From Chondromyces crocatus (GTDB taxonomy: Bacteria; Myxococcota_A; Polyangia; Polyangiales; Polyangiaceae): a DNA stretch of 64,000 nt. Under the pieces are notes generated by a model. That model was not told the DNA's origin, did not search any database, and saw only the letters and a program-made list of their open reading frames with translations. Positions 8,025 through 16,110 of the stretch are shown here, in pieces (the first letter of the stretch is position 1; each line of letters opens with the position of its first letter). Position numbers and translations under genes: made by a program. Location of the stretch: positions 9,718,501 to 9,782,500 of the forward strand of contig NZ_CP012159.1 of NCBI RefSeq assembly GCF_001189295.1, written 5' to 3'.

Positions 8025-10124
8025 ATGCCAGGGCTCTTGTCGTACCCGATGCCTTCGAGTGACCCCAAGACGGTACCCACCCTGGCCTCCCCGGCCGACG
8101 CCGCAGCGCTCTCCACCCCTCCTTCCAGCCATGGTCCCGGCACGCTCATCGCCGCCAAGTACCGGCTGACCCAGGTCCTCGGGGTGGGCGGGATGGGCAC
8201 CGTGTGGCAGGCCAGGAACGAAGCGCTCGACGTCGACGTCGCCATCAAGCTCATCCGTCGCGACACGGCGACCGAGGTCTCCTCCGAGCGCTTGATCCGC
8301 GAGGCGCGCGCCGCAGCGCGGGTGGATCACCCGTCCATCGTCCGCGTCTTCGATTTCGGCGAGACCGAGATCGGTGAGCCGTTCATCGTGATGGAGCTGA
8401 TCTCGGGCGAGTCGCTCCGCAGCTTGTTCACCCGCAAGGAGCGGCTGCCGGCGCTCGGCGCGGTGCAGACGCTGCTGCCCGTCGTGAGCGCGCTCGGCGC
8501 GGCGCACGCGAAGGGGATCGTCCACCGCGATCTCAAGCCCGAGAACGTGCTGCTCGCCAGGGACGAGCGGGGCACCCTCATCCCCAAGGTGGTCGACTTC
8601 GGCATCGCGAAGCTGCGCCAAAACGCCCCCGATTTCCGCGTCACCCAGGAGGGCGTGGCCATCGGCAGCCCCGCGTACATGGCCCCCGAACAAGCGCGTG
8701 GCCACGAAGACACCGACGAGCGCGCCGACGTCTGGTCGCTCTCGGTCGTGCTCTACGAGGCCATCACCGGCCGCCTCCCCTTCGACGGGAAGACCTACAA
8801 CGCGCTGCTCGCGGCCATCCTCGAAGACCCGCCGCACCCCGCCAGCGACCTCGCCGAGGTCGACGAGGCGCTCTGGCACATCCTCGAACGCGGCCTCGCC
8901 AAGGACCGCGAACAGCGCTGGCAGAGCGCCCAGACGTTCGGCGAGGCGCTCGCCCGGTGGGCCGTCCAGCAAGGCGCGGACGCCGACGTCACCGGCCTCT
9001 CCCTCGCGATCACCTGGCTCGACCAGACCCCGCGCCGCCCGTTCACCGACCCGCCCCCTGCCGCGCCCGAGGCCGAACTGCTCACGCTGCCCTTGCCAGC
9101 GCAGGCCCCGCGCCTCGACGATCCCACGCTCGCCCTGGGCCCTGGCGCTTCCACGCCGCCGCCCTCCGAGCAGCTCCTCCCGGTCGACAGCCAGACCCGC
9201 GCCTTGCTCGATCGCCTCGACGAGCCCCCGGCCAGCGGCGCGGACCTCCCCGCGCGGCGCGGGCGCCTGGCCTGGCTGCTGCTCCCGCTCGCCGGCGTCA
9301 TCGCCGCGCTCGTCCTGCGCACCCAGGGCGCCCCTGCGCCGCCTTCGCCCACGGCGAGCCTCCCGACCCCCCAGCCCGCGAGCGCGCCGGCCCACACCGC
9401 GTCGGCTCCCACCACCCTCGCCAGCCTGGTGAACGCCCCCGACCCGCGCCCGGAAGAGGCGGCCCCTGCGGCCCCTGCGGCCCCGGAACCGCTCCCCTCG
9501 GCCGCGCCCTCGGCCGCGCCTTCCATCGCCGCCGCGCCTTCCATCGCCGCCGCGCCGACGCCCGAGGACATCAGCGCGTGCACCACGCGCCACCTCGCCT
9601 CCGACGCCTTCCGCGCCGACGCTCCGCCCGATCTGAGCTGGCTCTGCACCGAGGTCGATCCACGCCGGGGCGCCGCCGCCTTGAAGCAACAGGTCGTGCG
9701 CGGTGGCGGCCGGAGCGTCACCAACGCCATGAAGGAGCACGCGCTGCTCCACTGGTACGAAATGGCCACCTTCGCAGCCCTCCGCGCCCGGTGCTGCGTA
9801 CCTCCGACGGCGGCACGCGCCACGCCCACCGACACGCTCACGCCCGATGGCCCCGTGGCTCACCCCCGCCTCGTGCGCCTCTCGCTGCCGCCGCCCACGG
9901 GCCTCTGCAAGCCGCTCGACAGCGCCCTCGACACCCTCGGCGGTTCCGCGGCAGGGCGAGGCGACCTCGACACCGCGCTGTCCATCTACCGCTCTGCCGT
10001 CCAGTGCGCGCTCACCAGCGGCGCGGCCGCCGACTACGCCTGGCGCGAGGCCCCCTCCGGCGGCGCGGAGCCCACGTTCCGGCGCATCCTCGCACGCGGT
10101 GACACCACGTCCACCGCGCCCTGA
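8025..10124 (+). CDS. eukaryote-like Ser/Thr protein kinase, transmembrane
   Basis: The 699-aa product has a complete PknB-type kinase domain at about residues 46-310: glycine loop GVGGMGTVW, Lys75 in VAIK, HRDLKPEN with HRD at 167-169, DFGIAK with DFG at 191-193, and GSPAYMAPE at 214-222. A Pro-rich linker leads to a single membrane helix near residues 422-440 and an extracytoplasmic domain of about 260 residues with several Cys, which could sense an envelope signal. Family knowledge predicts autophosphorylation and phosphorylation of cytoplasmic targets on Ser/Thr. A start at 8049 (MPSSDPK) is also possible. The divergent neighbour is a probable pseudokinase, which suggests a regulatory pair. 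Confidence 0.92.
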   Translation: MPGLLSYPMPSSDPKTVPTLASPADAAALSTPPSSHGPGTLIAAKYRLTQVLGVGGMGTVWQARNEALDVDVAIKLIRRDTATEVSSERLIREARAAARVDHPSIVRVFDFGETEIGEPFIVMELISGESLRSLFTRKERLPALGAVQTLLPVVSALGAAHAKGIVHRDLKPENVLLARDERGTLIPKVVDFGIAKLRQNAPDFRVTQEGVAIGSPAYMAPEQARGHEDTDERADVWSLSVVLYEAITGRLPFDGKTYNALLAAILEDPPHPASDLAEVDEALWHILERGLAKDREQRWQSAQTFGEALARWAVQQGADADVTGLSLAITWLDQTPRRPFTDPPPAAPEAELLTLPLPAQAPRLDDPTLALGPGASTPPPSEQLLPVDSQTRALLDRLDEPPASGADLPARRGRLAWLLLPLAGVIAALVLRTQGAPAPPSPTASLPTPQPASAPAHTASAPTTLASLVNAPDPRPEEAAPAAPAAPEPLPSAAPSAAPSIAAAPSIAAAPTPEDISACTTRHLASDAFRADAPPDLSWLCTEVDPRRGAAALKQQVVRGGGRSVTNAMKEHALLHWYEMATFAALRARCCVPPTAARATPTDTLTPDGPVAHPRLVRLSLPPPTGLCKPLDSALDTLGGSAAGRGDLDTALSIYRSAVQCALTSGAAADYAWREAPSGGAEPTFRRILARGDTTSTAP

Positions 10125-10145
10125 TCTGCGCCCTGCCCCGTCACC

Positions 10146-10754
10146 TCACGCCGCCTTCTGGCACTCCAGCCCCGCGTAGAGCTCCTGCAGCGCGTGGTGC
10201 GACACCCAGCGCCGCACGATCTCCACGTGCCGCTCTTCCTCGGCGCTCGCCAGGTAGAACGAGTCTGCCAGCTCGTGCCGTCCGAGCGCCCGCGTCAGCT
10301 CGATGAGCAGCCTCCACCCATCGCTGTCTGCGCGCTCCACCATCAGCATCGCCGAGAGCCCCTGCGCCAGCGTCGTCCGCGAGTTCACGATCACCTGGAG
10401 CACGCCGCTGCTCGTCATCCTCGCCAGGCGCGCCCCTGCGCTCATCGCGCGCGGATCGCCTCCCAGCGTCTGGATGGCGGCGTGCAGGAGCCCCACGTGC
10501 CGCACCTCCTCGTTCTGGATGGCGAGCAGGTCCTCGCGCGCGGGGCCGTCCGGGAAGCTGCCTTGCTTGTCGAGCTTGGCGATCAACCCCTCGTACAGGC
10601 GGGTCATCGAGCGCTCGAAGGCCAGCCGCTCGGTCAGCCTGTCGAGAAGTGCCACCACCGCCATCCCCACCCGGTTCAGGGAGGCCGCCGACGGCACCTC
10701 CAGCTCGGTGACCGTCGCGTCGATCCCTCTGCCGCTTCGTTCGATCTGGCTCAT
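10146..10754 (-). CDS. ferritin-like (predicted diiron) protein
   Basis: This is a 202-aa, all-helical protein with the residue pattern of the ferritin-like superfamily: Glu-containing helix FERSMTRLYEGL, then EEVRHVGLLH (an ExxRH pair), an AxxDGWRLL helix and EEERHVEIV (a second ExxH pair). These could supply a four-helix-bundle diiron site. The ATG at 10754 is preceded by GGAG seven bases away, better than the in-frame ATG at 10775. Relatives annotated as ferritin-like or DUF4439/Ferritin_2 proteins are linked to stress and iron handling, but the substrate is unknown. It is divergent to the photolyase gene and shares about 115 bp of promoter region, so joint induction by oxidative or light stress is possible but not shown. 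Confidence 0.7.
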   Translation of the reverse strand: MSQIERSGRGIDATVTELEVPSAASLNRVGMAVVALLDRLTERLAFERSMTRLYEGLIAKLDKQGSFPDGPAREDLLAIQNEEVRHVGLLHAAIQTLGGDPRAMSAGARLARMTSSGVLQVIVNSRTTLAQGLSAMLMVERADSDGWRLLIELTRALGRHELADSFYLASAEEERHVEIVRRWVSHHALQELYAGLECQKAA

Positions 10755-10871
10755 GGCGAATCTCCATCGCGGCATTGCGTGAAGTCGTCGTGACCCCCGG
10801 CCCCCCTCCATGAGCGGGCCGCTCCGCTCTTCCTGGGCCGCGAAGCCTCTCCATGCTAGACGCGGGCCACC

Positions 10872-12341
10872 GTGAAGCGTGTTCCCGAGAGCCGCGTCCG
10901 CCCAGGCAATGACCGTCCCGTCCGGCAAGGAGGCGACCACGTCCTGTACTGGATGATCGCCAGCCGCAGGACCCGGTACAACTTCGGCCTCCAGCGCGCC
11001 CTCGACTGGGCCCGGGAGCTCGATCGACCCCTGGTGGTCCTGGAGGCGCTGCGGGTGGGATACCCCTGGGCCAGCGCTCGCCTGCACCGGTTCGCGCTCG
11101 ATGGCATGGTCGACAATGCGCACGCATTCGCCAGGGCAGGCGTGCTCTACCACCCCTACGTCGAGCCTTCGGCCGACCACGGCAAGGGCCTGCTGAAGGC
11201 GCTCTCGGAGCGGGCCGCGGTCGTCGTCACCGACGATTATCCAGCCTTCTTCCTCCCGCGCATGGTGGCGTCCGCAGCGCGGAAGCTCGACGTGCTGCTG
11301 GAGCAGGTCGACAGCAATGGCTTGCTGCCCGTGCACAGCGCCGAGCGCGTCTTCACCACCGCCCGCTCCTTCCGGATTCACCTCCAGAAGCAGCTCGCGC
11401 CGCACCTGCATGAAACGCCCGTCGCCGACCCCCTCCGCCGTGCCGAGGCCCTCCCGACGCTGCGCGCCCTCCCGAAGGCGATCACCGCCCGCTGGCCGGC
11501 CGCGTCCGCCGCCCTCCTCGACGGCGACGAGGCCGCGCTCGCCGCCCTCCCCATCGACCAGAGCGTCCTCCCCGTACCCACCCGAGGCGGCTCCGTCGCT
11601 GCCGAGCGCGCCCTCACCCGCTTCCTCGACGAGCAGCTCGATCTGTACGTCGCCGACCGCAACGAGCCCGACGCCGAGGCCACCAGCCACCTTTCCCCCT
11701 ACCTGCACTGGGGTCACCTCTCCGCCCATGAGGTCCTCGCCCACCTGGCCCGCCGCGAGCACTGGACGGCCGACGCCCTCGGCAAGGAGAAGAGCGGCGC
11801 CCGCGAAGGCTACTGGGGCATGAGCGCGAACGCCGAGGCCTTCCTGGAGCAGCTCGTCACCTGGCGCGAGATCGGCTTCAACATGTGCGCGATGCGCCGC
11901 GACCACGACCAGTACTCGTCGCTCCCCGGCTGGGCCCTCGACACGCTGAAGAAGCACGCCAAGGACCCGCGCCCCAAGCTCTACACCCGCGAGCAGCTCA
12001 CCGCCGCCGAGACCTACGACCCCGTGTGGAACGCCTCCCAGCGCGAGCTGCTCCGCGAGGGCCGCATCCACAACTACCTGCGCATGCTCTGGGGCAAGAA
12101 GATCCTCGAATGGTCGAAGACCCCCGAAGAGGCGCTCTCGGTCATGCTCGAACTCAACGACCGCTTCGCGCTCGACGGCCGGGACCCGAACTCCATCTCC
12201 GGGATCTTCTGGGTCCTCGGCCGCTACGACCGCGCCTGGGGCCCCGAGCGCCCCATCTACGGCACCACCCGCTACATGACCTCCGAGAGCGCCCAGCGAA
12301 AGCTCCGGATGAAGCAGTACCTCGCCCGGTACGCCCGCTGA
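10872..12341 (+). CDS. phr: class II CPD photolyase
   Basis: The 489-aa product matches class II deoxyribodipyrimidine photolyases, which use FADH- and light to split cyclobutane pyrimidine dimers. The N-terminal Rossmann domain begins VLYWMIASRRTRYNFGLQRAL. FAD-domain landmarks are SHLSPYLHWGHLS, TWREIGFNMC, the NYLRMLWGKKILEW segment, and the class II hallmark LDGRDPNSISGIFWVLGRYDRAWGP followed closely by RPIYGTTRYM, with the motif spanning about residues 430-465. Length is normal for the family. The start is a GTG with no obvious Shine-Dalgarno sequence; the first 20 residues are not conserved in character, so the true start may be a little downstream. It stands alone and its end converges on the A-T-R gene with only 22 bp between. 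Confidence 0.93.
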   Translation: MKRVPESRVRPGNDRPVRQGGDHVLYWMIASRRTRYNFGLQRALDWARELDRPLVVLEALRVGYPWASARLHRFALDGMVDNAHAFARAGVLYHPYVEPSADHGKGLLKALSERAAVVVTDDYPAFFLPRMVASAARKLDVLLEQVDSNGLLPVHSAERVFTTARSFRIHLQKQLAPHLHETPVADPLRRAEALPTLRALPKAITARWPAASAALLDGDEAALAALPIDQSVLPVPTRGGSVAAERALTRFLDEQLDLYVADRNEPDAEATSHLSPYLHWGHLSAHEVLAHLARREHWTADALGKEKSGAREGYWGMSANAEAFLEQLVTWREIGFNMCAMRRDHDQYSSLPGWALDTLKKHAKDPRPKLYTREQLTAAETYDPVWNASQRELLREGRIHNYLRMLWGKKILEWSKTPEEALSVMLELNDRFALDGRDPNSISGIFWVLGRYDRAWGPERPIYGTTRYMTSESAQRKLRMKQYLARYAR

Positions 12342-12363
12342 GCCCCTGCGGGCGCGTGCCCAG

Positions 12364-15300
12364 CTAGACGCTGGCGGCCACCTCGGTCGTCGGTGTCGGT
12401 GCCGCGACCGCGGCCTGCTGGGGCGGCGGCGCGAGGTAGCCGGTGCGGTGCATCCAGCCCAGGTAGACGTCCATCAGCTTCTTGCCCAGCGGCGGACAGG
12501 AGATCCCGCTTCCGGCGAGCGCTCGCCGCGTGTTCGTGTCGTCGAACGGCGGCATCCGCACGCACAGCTCCCACCGGGTGAGCCCCTTGTAGACCGGCTC
12601 GCTCAGCAGGGGGAGCAGCGGGAACAGCACGTTGTCGCTGCTCGTCTCGGCCGCGCGCCGCAGCCGATCCACCCATTCCCCGTAGGTCACGCGCTCCAGC
12701 GGATAACCGCTTTCAATCAGCAGGTCGAAGAAGCCATTCAGCGAGAGATCGTCCTTCGGGGAAGGCACGAGGTGATACACGCCGCCTCGCGCCGTCGGGT
12801 CGAGCGAGATCTCGGCCAGCGCCGCGCTCACGAAATCCACGGCCGTGAAGATCTTCCGGTGGTTCTCCATGTCGGGGCAGCACCCGAGCTGCACGCAGCC
12901 TTTGACGAGCCGGGTGATGAAGTCGTTCGTGTTCGAGTTGCCGAGGACGCTGTCGCCCATGAGAAACCCGGGTCGGTAGATGTTGACCGGCAAGCCGCGC
13001 TCACGCGCCGTGGTGACGAGCTTCTCGGCGACCCACTTGCTCTGCGAGTAGCCCATGTCGGTCCCCATGTACGGCCTGCTGAACTCCAGCCCCTCGTCCT
13101 CGTGAAGGAGGTCCGTGGTGACGTAGTAGCCGATCTGCCCATAGACCGCGGTCGACGAGACGAAATGGACCGGCTTGAGCTTGTGCGCGCACGCCATCCG
13201 CAGGATCTCCCGCGTACCGCCGATGTTCGCGTCGCGGTGCGAGAAGTACGGGTTGACGTAGTTCACGTCGGCGCCCGAATGGTAGATGGCGTCGACGTTC
13301 TCGGTCAGGAACGCGAGCTGCTCGTCGCTCAACCCGAGCCGCGCCCGCGCGAGATCACCGGGAATGGGCACGATGCGGCTCACGTCCTCCGGCGTCCAGC
13401 TCGTGTACCGTCGGACCATCTCCAGGATGCGCCGCAACCCGTGAGCGGTGTCTGCCGCCCGGACCAGGCAGTGGATCTGCGCGTCGGTGCGGCTCAGGAG
13501 ATCGCGCAGAAGAAACGCCCCCATGAAGCCCGTGGCGCCCGTCAGGAGGAGATGGCGGAGCTGCGTGGCCGGCGGGGCCGCGTCCGGGCTCGGCCGGATG
13601 CTCGGATCGAGCGTGCTGTCGGTCGTCAGGTGCTGCACCGTCGTCGTCACCACGGGCGTCCCATGGCTGCCCACCGCTTCGTCCACGCGCTGCGCGAACT
13701 CGGCCAGCGTGGCCGACGAGAAGAGCGACTCCGCAGAGAGGTGGACGCTCTGCTCTTGCTGCACGCGGAGGAGCAAGCGCGCAAGGAGCAGGGAGTTGCC
13801 GCCCAGCGCAAAGAAGGAGTCCGACCGGAAGACCTCGTCGACGCCGAGCACCTCGCGCCAGATCCAGGCCAGGTGCTGCTCGGTCGGGGTCCGAGGTGGC
13901 TCCAGCTCGTCGCTCGGGCTGCGCGTCTCCAGTCGGCCCGGTGGCGGCAGCGCGGCACGATCGACCTTGCCGTTCGGCGTCAGCGGCAGGCCGGGGAGCA
14001 GCACGAACGCCGACGGGATGGCCTGGTGAGGCAACCTGGCCGCGAGGTAGGCCCGGAGGGTCGTGGCGTCCGTCTGCGCGACCACGTAGGCCACGAGGCG
14101 CTTGTCGCCGCGACCGTCCTCCTGGACGACGACCACCGCCTCCTTCACCAGGGAGCTCGAGGCCAGCACCGCCTCGATCTCGGCCGGCTCGATGCGGTAA
14201 CCCCGGATCTTCACCTGCCGATCCAGCCGGCCCAGGAACTCGAGGGTGCCGTCGGCCCGATGACGCGCACCATCCCCGGTCCGGTACATGACCGCCCCCG
14301 GTTCGACCGCGAACGGGTCCGGCACGAAGCGGGATGCCGTGAGCTGTGACTCGTTCCAGTACCCCTGGCTCAACCCATCCCCGGCGACGTACAGCTCCCC
14401 TGACACGCCCACCGGGACGGGCTGCAACGCCTCGTCGAGCACGTAGGCGCGGCTGTTCGCGATGGGCGTCCCGATCGGGACGGCAGGCGTCTCTTCGGGC
14501 AGGTCACGCACGCGGTAGGCCGTGGAGAACCCCGTGGCCTCGGTCGGGCCATAGCCGTTCACCAGGTGCTTCACCCCCGCGCGCCGCAGCACGTCGTGCG
14601 CCCACTTGGGGTCGAGCACGTCGCCACCGACCAGGACCGTCTGGACGCCCTGGAAGGCCTCGGGCGCGGTGTCGGCGAAGTGATGGAACAGCGCCGTCGT
14701 CAAGAACAGCACCGAGACGTCCGCAGCCCGCACCGCCTCCACGAACGCGCCCGCGGAGAGCAGGCGCCCCTCGGGCAAGATCACGAGCTGCGCCCCGTGG
14801 AGCAGCGCGCCCCAGATCTCGAACATGGACAGGTCGAAGCAGGGGTTGGCGGTGTGCATCACCCGATCCGTCCGGTCGAACGAGGTGTAGTTGGTGTTCA
14901 CCACGAGCCGCACGACCCCGCGGTGCGGCACCACCACCCCCTTCGGGCGCCCCGTCGAGCCCGACGTGAACATCACGTACGCCGGCGCCGCTGCGCAGCT
15001 CCGGAACGAGGCGAGCGGCTGCACGTCCCCCTTCTCCGCCTCGAACCGGCCCTCGTCATCGAGCACGATCGTCTGCCCCTCGAACCACGAGGTCACCGCG
15101 CCGCCACGGCGTTCGAGCAGCACCTTCGTCCCCAGCGTCTGCGTCATCTGCCGGAGGCGCTCCACCGGGTAGCGCGGGTCGAGGGGCACATGGATCCCTC
15201 CGGCCTTCAGCGTCGCGAGCAGCCCGATGAGCAGCGCGGGCGAACGCTCTGCGAAGAGCGCGACCGGCACGCCCAGGCCCACGCCGGCCCGCTGTAACGC

Positions 15301-15615
15301 CCCAGCCAGCCGGGTGGCATGCCGATCCAGCTCGCCATAGGTCAGCGTGCGCCCTTCGAACACGACGGCGATCGCCTCCGGCGCCTCCGCCACCACCGCC
15401 TCGAACAGCTCCGGGAGCGTCGCATCGCGGGGATAGTCCGTGCGCGTGTCGTTCCACGCCGCGAGGTGATGAAGTCCGACGTCGGGGGCTCTCCCCCGAC
15501 CGGATGTCGCCGGGCTGGCACCACCCTTCGCCAGAACGCGCCTGCCTTCATCACCAACAGCGACGTCGGGGGCCGGAGCCGACGCCAAACGCTCGATCTC
15601 GTCAATCAGCACCAT
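12364..15615 (-). CDS. A-T-R NRPS reductase (adenylation, carrier, thioester reductase), copy 1
   Basis: The 1083-aa protein has an adenylation domain at about residues 60-560 (FTSGSTGRPKG, NGYGPTEATGF, YRTGDGARH, NGKVDRAALP), a carrier domain with FFALGGNSL (Ser near 607), and a reductase domain from about 690 (GATGFMG nucleotide motif; YSQSK active site near 858). It should activate an amino or carboxylic acid as adenylate, load it on the carrier and release it by NAD(P)H reduction as an aldehyde or alcohol. There is no condensation domain, so it acts on one building block. By eye, the specificity pocket reads D-L-F-F-L-G-G-G-F, a hydrophobic pocket. The start is well placed behind AAAGGAG. 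A close paralogue lies directly upstream in the same orientation, with its own similar leader. Confidence 0.92.
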   Translation of the reverse strand: MVLIDEIERLASAPAPDVAVGDEGRRVLAKGGASPATSGRGRAPDVGLHHLAAWNDTRTDYPRDATLPELFEAVVAEAPEAIAVVFEGRTLTYGELDRHATRLAGALQRAGVGLGVPVALFAERSPALLIGLLATLKAGGIHVPLDPRYPVERLRQMTQTLGTKVLLERRGGAVTSWFEGQTIVLDDEGRFEAEKGDVQPLASFRSCAAAPAYVMFTSGSTGRPKGVVVPHRGVVRLVVNTNYTSFDRTDRVMHTANPCFDLSMFEIWGALLHGAQLVILPEGRLLSAGAFVEAVRAADVSVLFLTTALFHHFADTAPEAFQGVQTVLVGGDVLDPKWAHDVLRRAGVKHLVNGYGPTEATGFSTAYRVRDLPEETPAVPIGTPIANSRAYVLDEALQPVPVGVSGELYVAGDGLSQGYWNESQLTASRFVPDPFAVEPGAVMYRTGDGARHRADGTLEFLGRLDRQVKIRGYRIEPAEIEAVLASSSLVKEAVVVVQEDGRGDKRLVAYVVAQTDATTLRAYLAARLPHQAIPSAFVLLPGLPLTPNGKVDRAALPPPGRLETRSPSDELEPPRTPTEQHLAWIWREVLGVDEVFRSDSFFALGGNSLLLARLLLRVQQEQSVHLSAESLFSSATLAEFAQRVDEAVGSHGTPVVTTTVQHLTTDSTLDPSIRPSPDAAPPATQLRHLLLTGATGFMGAFLLRDLLSRTDAQIHCLVRAADTAHGLRRILEMVRRYTSWTPEDVSRIVPIPGDLARARLGLSDEQLAFLTENVDAIYHSGADVNYVNPYFSHRDANIGGTREILRMACAHKLKPVHFVSSTAVYGQIGYYVTTDLLHEDEGLEFSRPYMGTDMGYSQSKWVAEKLVTTARERGLPVNIYRPGFLMGDSVLGNSNTNDFITRLVKGCVQLGCCPDMENHRKIFTAVDFVSAALAEISLDPTARGGVYHLVPSPKDDLSLNGFFDLLIESGYPLERVTYGEWVDRLRRAAETSSDNVLFPLLPLLSEPVYKGLTRWELCVRMPPFDDTNTRRALAGSGISCPPLGKKLMDVYLGWMHRTGYLAPPPQQAAVAAPTPTTEVAASV

Positions 15616-15875
15616 GATGTTTCTCCTTTCTCACGACGAGGACGAATGAAATTCGAGACGAGAACGAAAGGACGCTCCGCAGCCCCCCGAACGAACCATC
15701 ACGTTCCTGCTGCGACACACGGCCGCAATGCGCAGCCGTGCGCTCCCCTGGGCGGCGGGACCCTCTCGGGCATGTCGCCCCTCGGAATGGACGGGCGGCA
15801 ATCGTCGCCCCGTGCCCGGTGAGACCAGGGCTTCCTCCTCCCCGAGCGAAACCGTCAGCGCAGCTACGCGCCCTT

Positions 15876-15964
15876 CGATTCAACCCTCAATGCATGGGTC
15901 GCTCCCTTCCAGCATCCGTAGGGGCATCGAGAGCATTCGCCAATGGTCGAGCAGCTCGTGAGAA
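15876..15964 (-). repeat. duplicated upstream block, copy 1
   Basis: This segment in the leader of the first A-T-R gene aligns by eye with 19519-19607 upstream of the second A-T-R gene; similarity continues more weakly to about 16023. Shared words include CGATTC near the start, CGCTC..CTTCCAG, CGCCAAT and GTGAGAA/GCGAGAA. It shows that the duplication which produced the two genes carried the promoter region along, so the two genes probably answer to the same regulator. Confidence 0.6.
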
Positions 15965-16110
15965 AGCTTTCACGAAAATCCGCGTTCGCCGTTCACAGGA
16001 AAGTCTCTGGTGTCCCGCTGGTCCGCGCTGACGGAACGGAACGGAACGGATGTGCCGACTCACCCGTGACACGGTCATGCGCAGAGGAGCCGCTCGGCGC
16101 GCCCCGACGG

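Noticed and set aside
10755-12071. Longer start for the ferritin-like gene, and a large minus-strand protein opposite the photolyase
   Set aside because: The extra sequence is the antisense of the photolyase gene; the ferritin-like fold begins at ATG 10754, which has a good GGAG.
12342-12363. Rho-independent terminator between photolyase and A-T-R gene ends
   Set aside because: Only a 4-bp stem (GGGC/GCCC) can be formed and no T-run follows.
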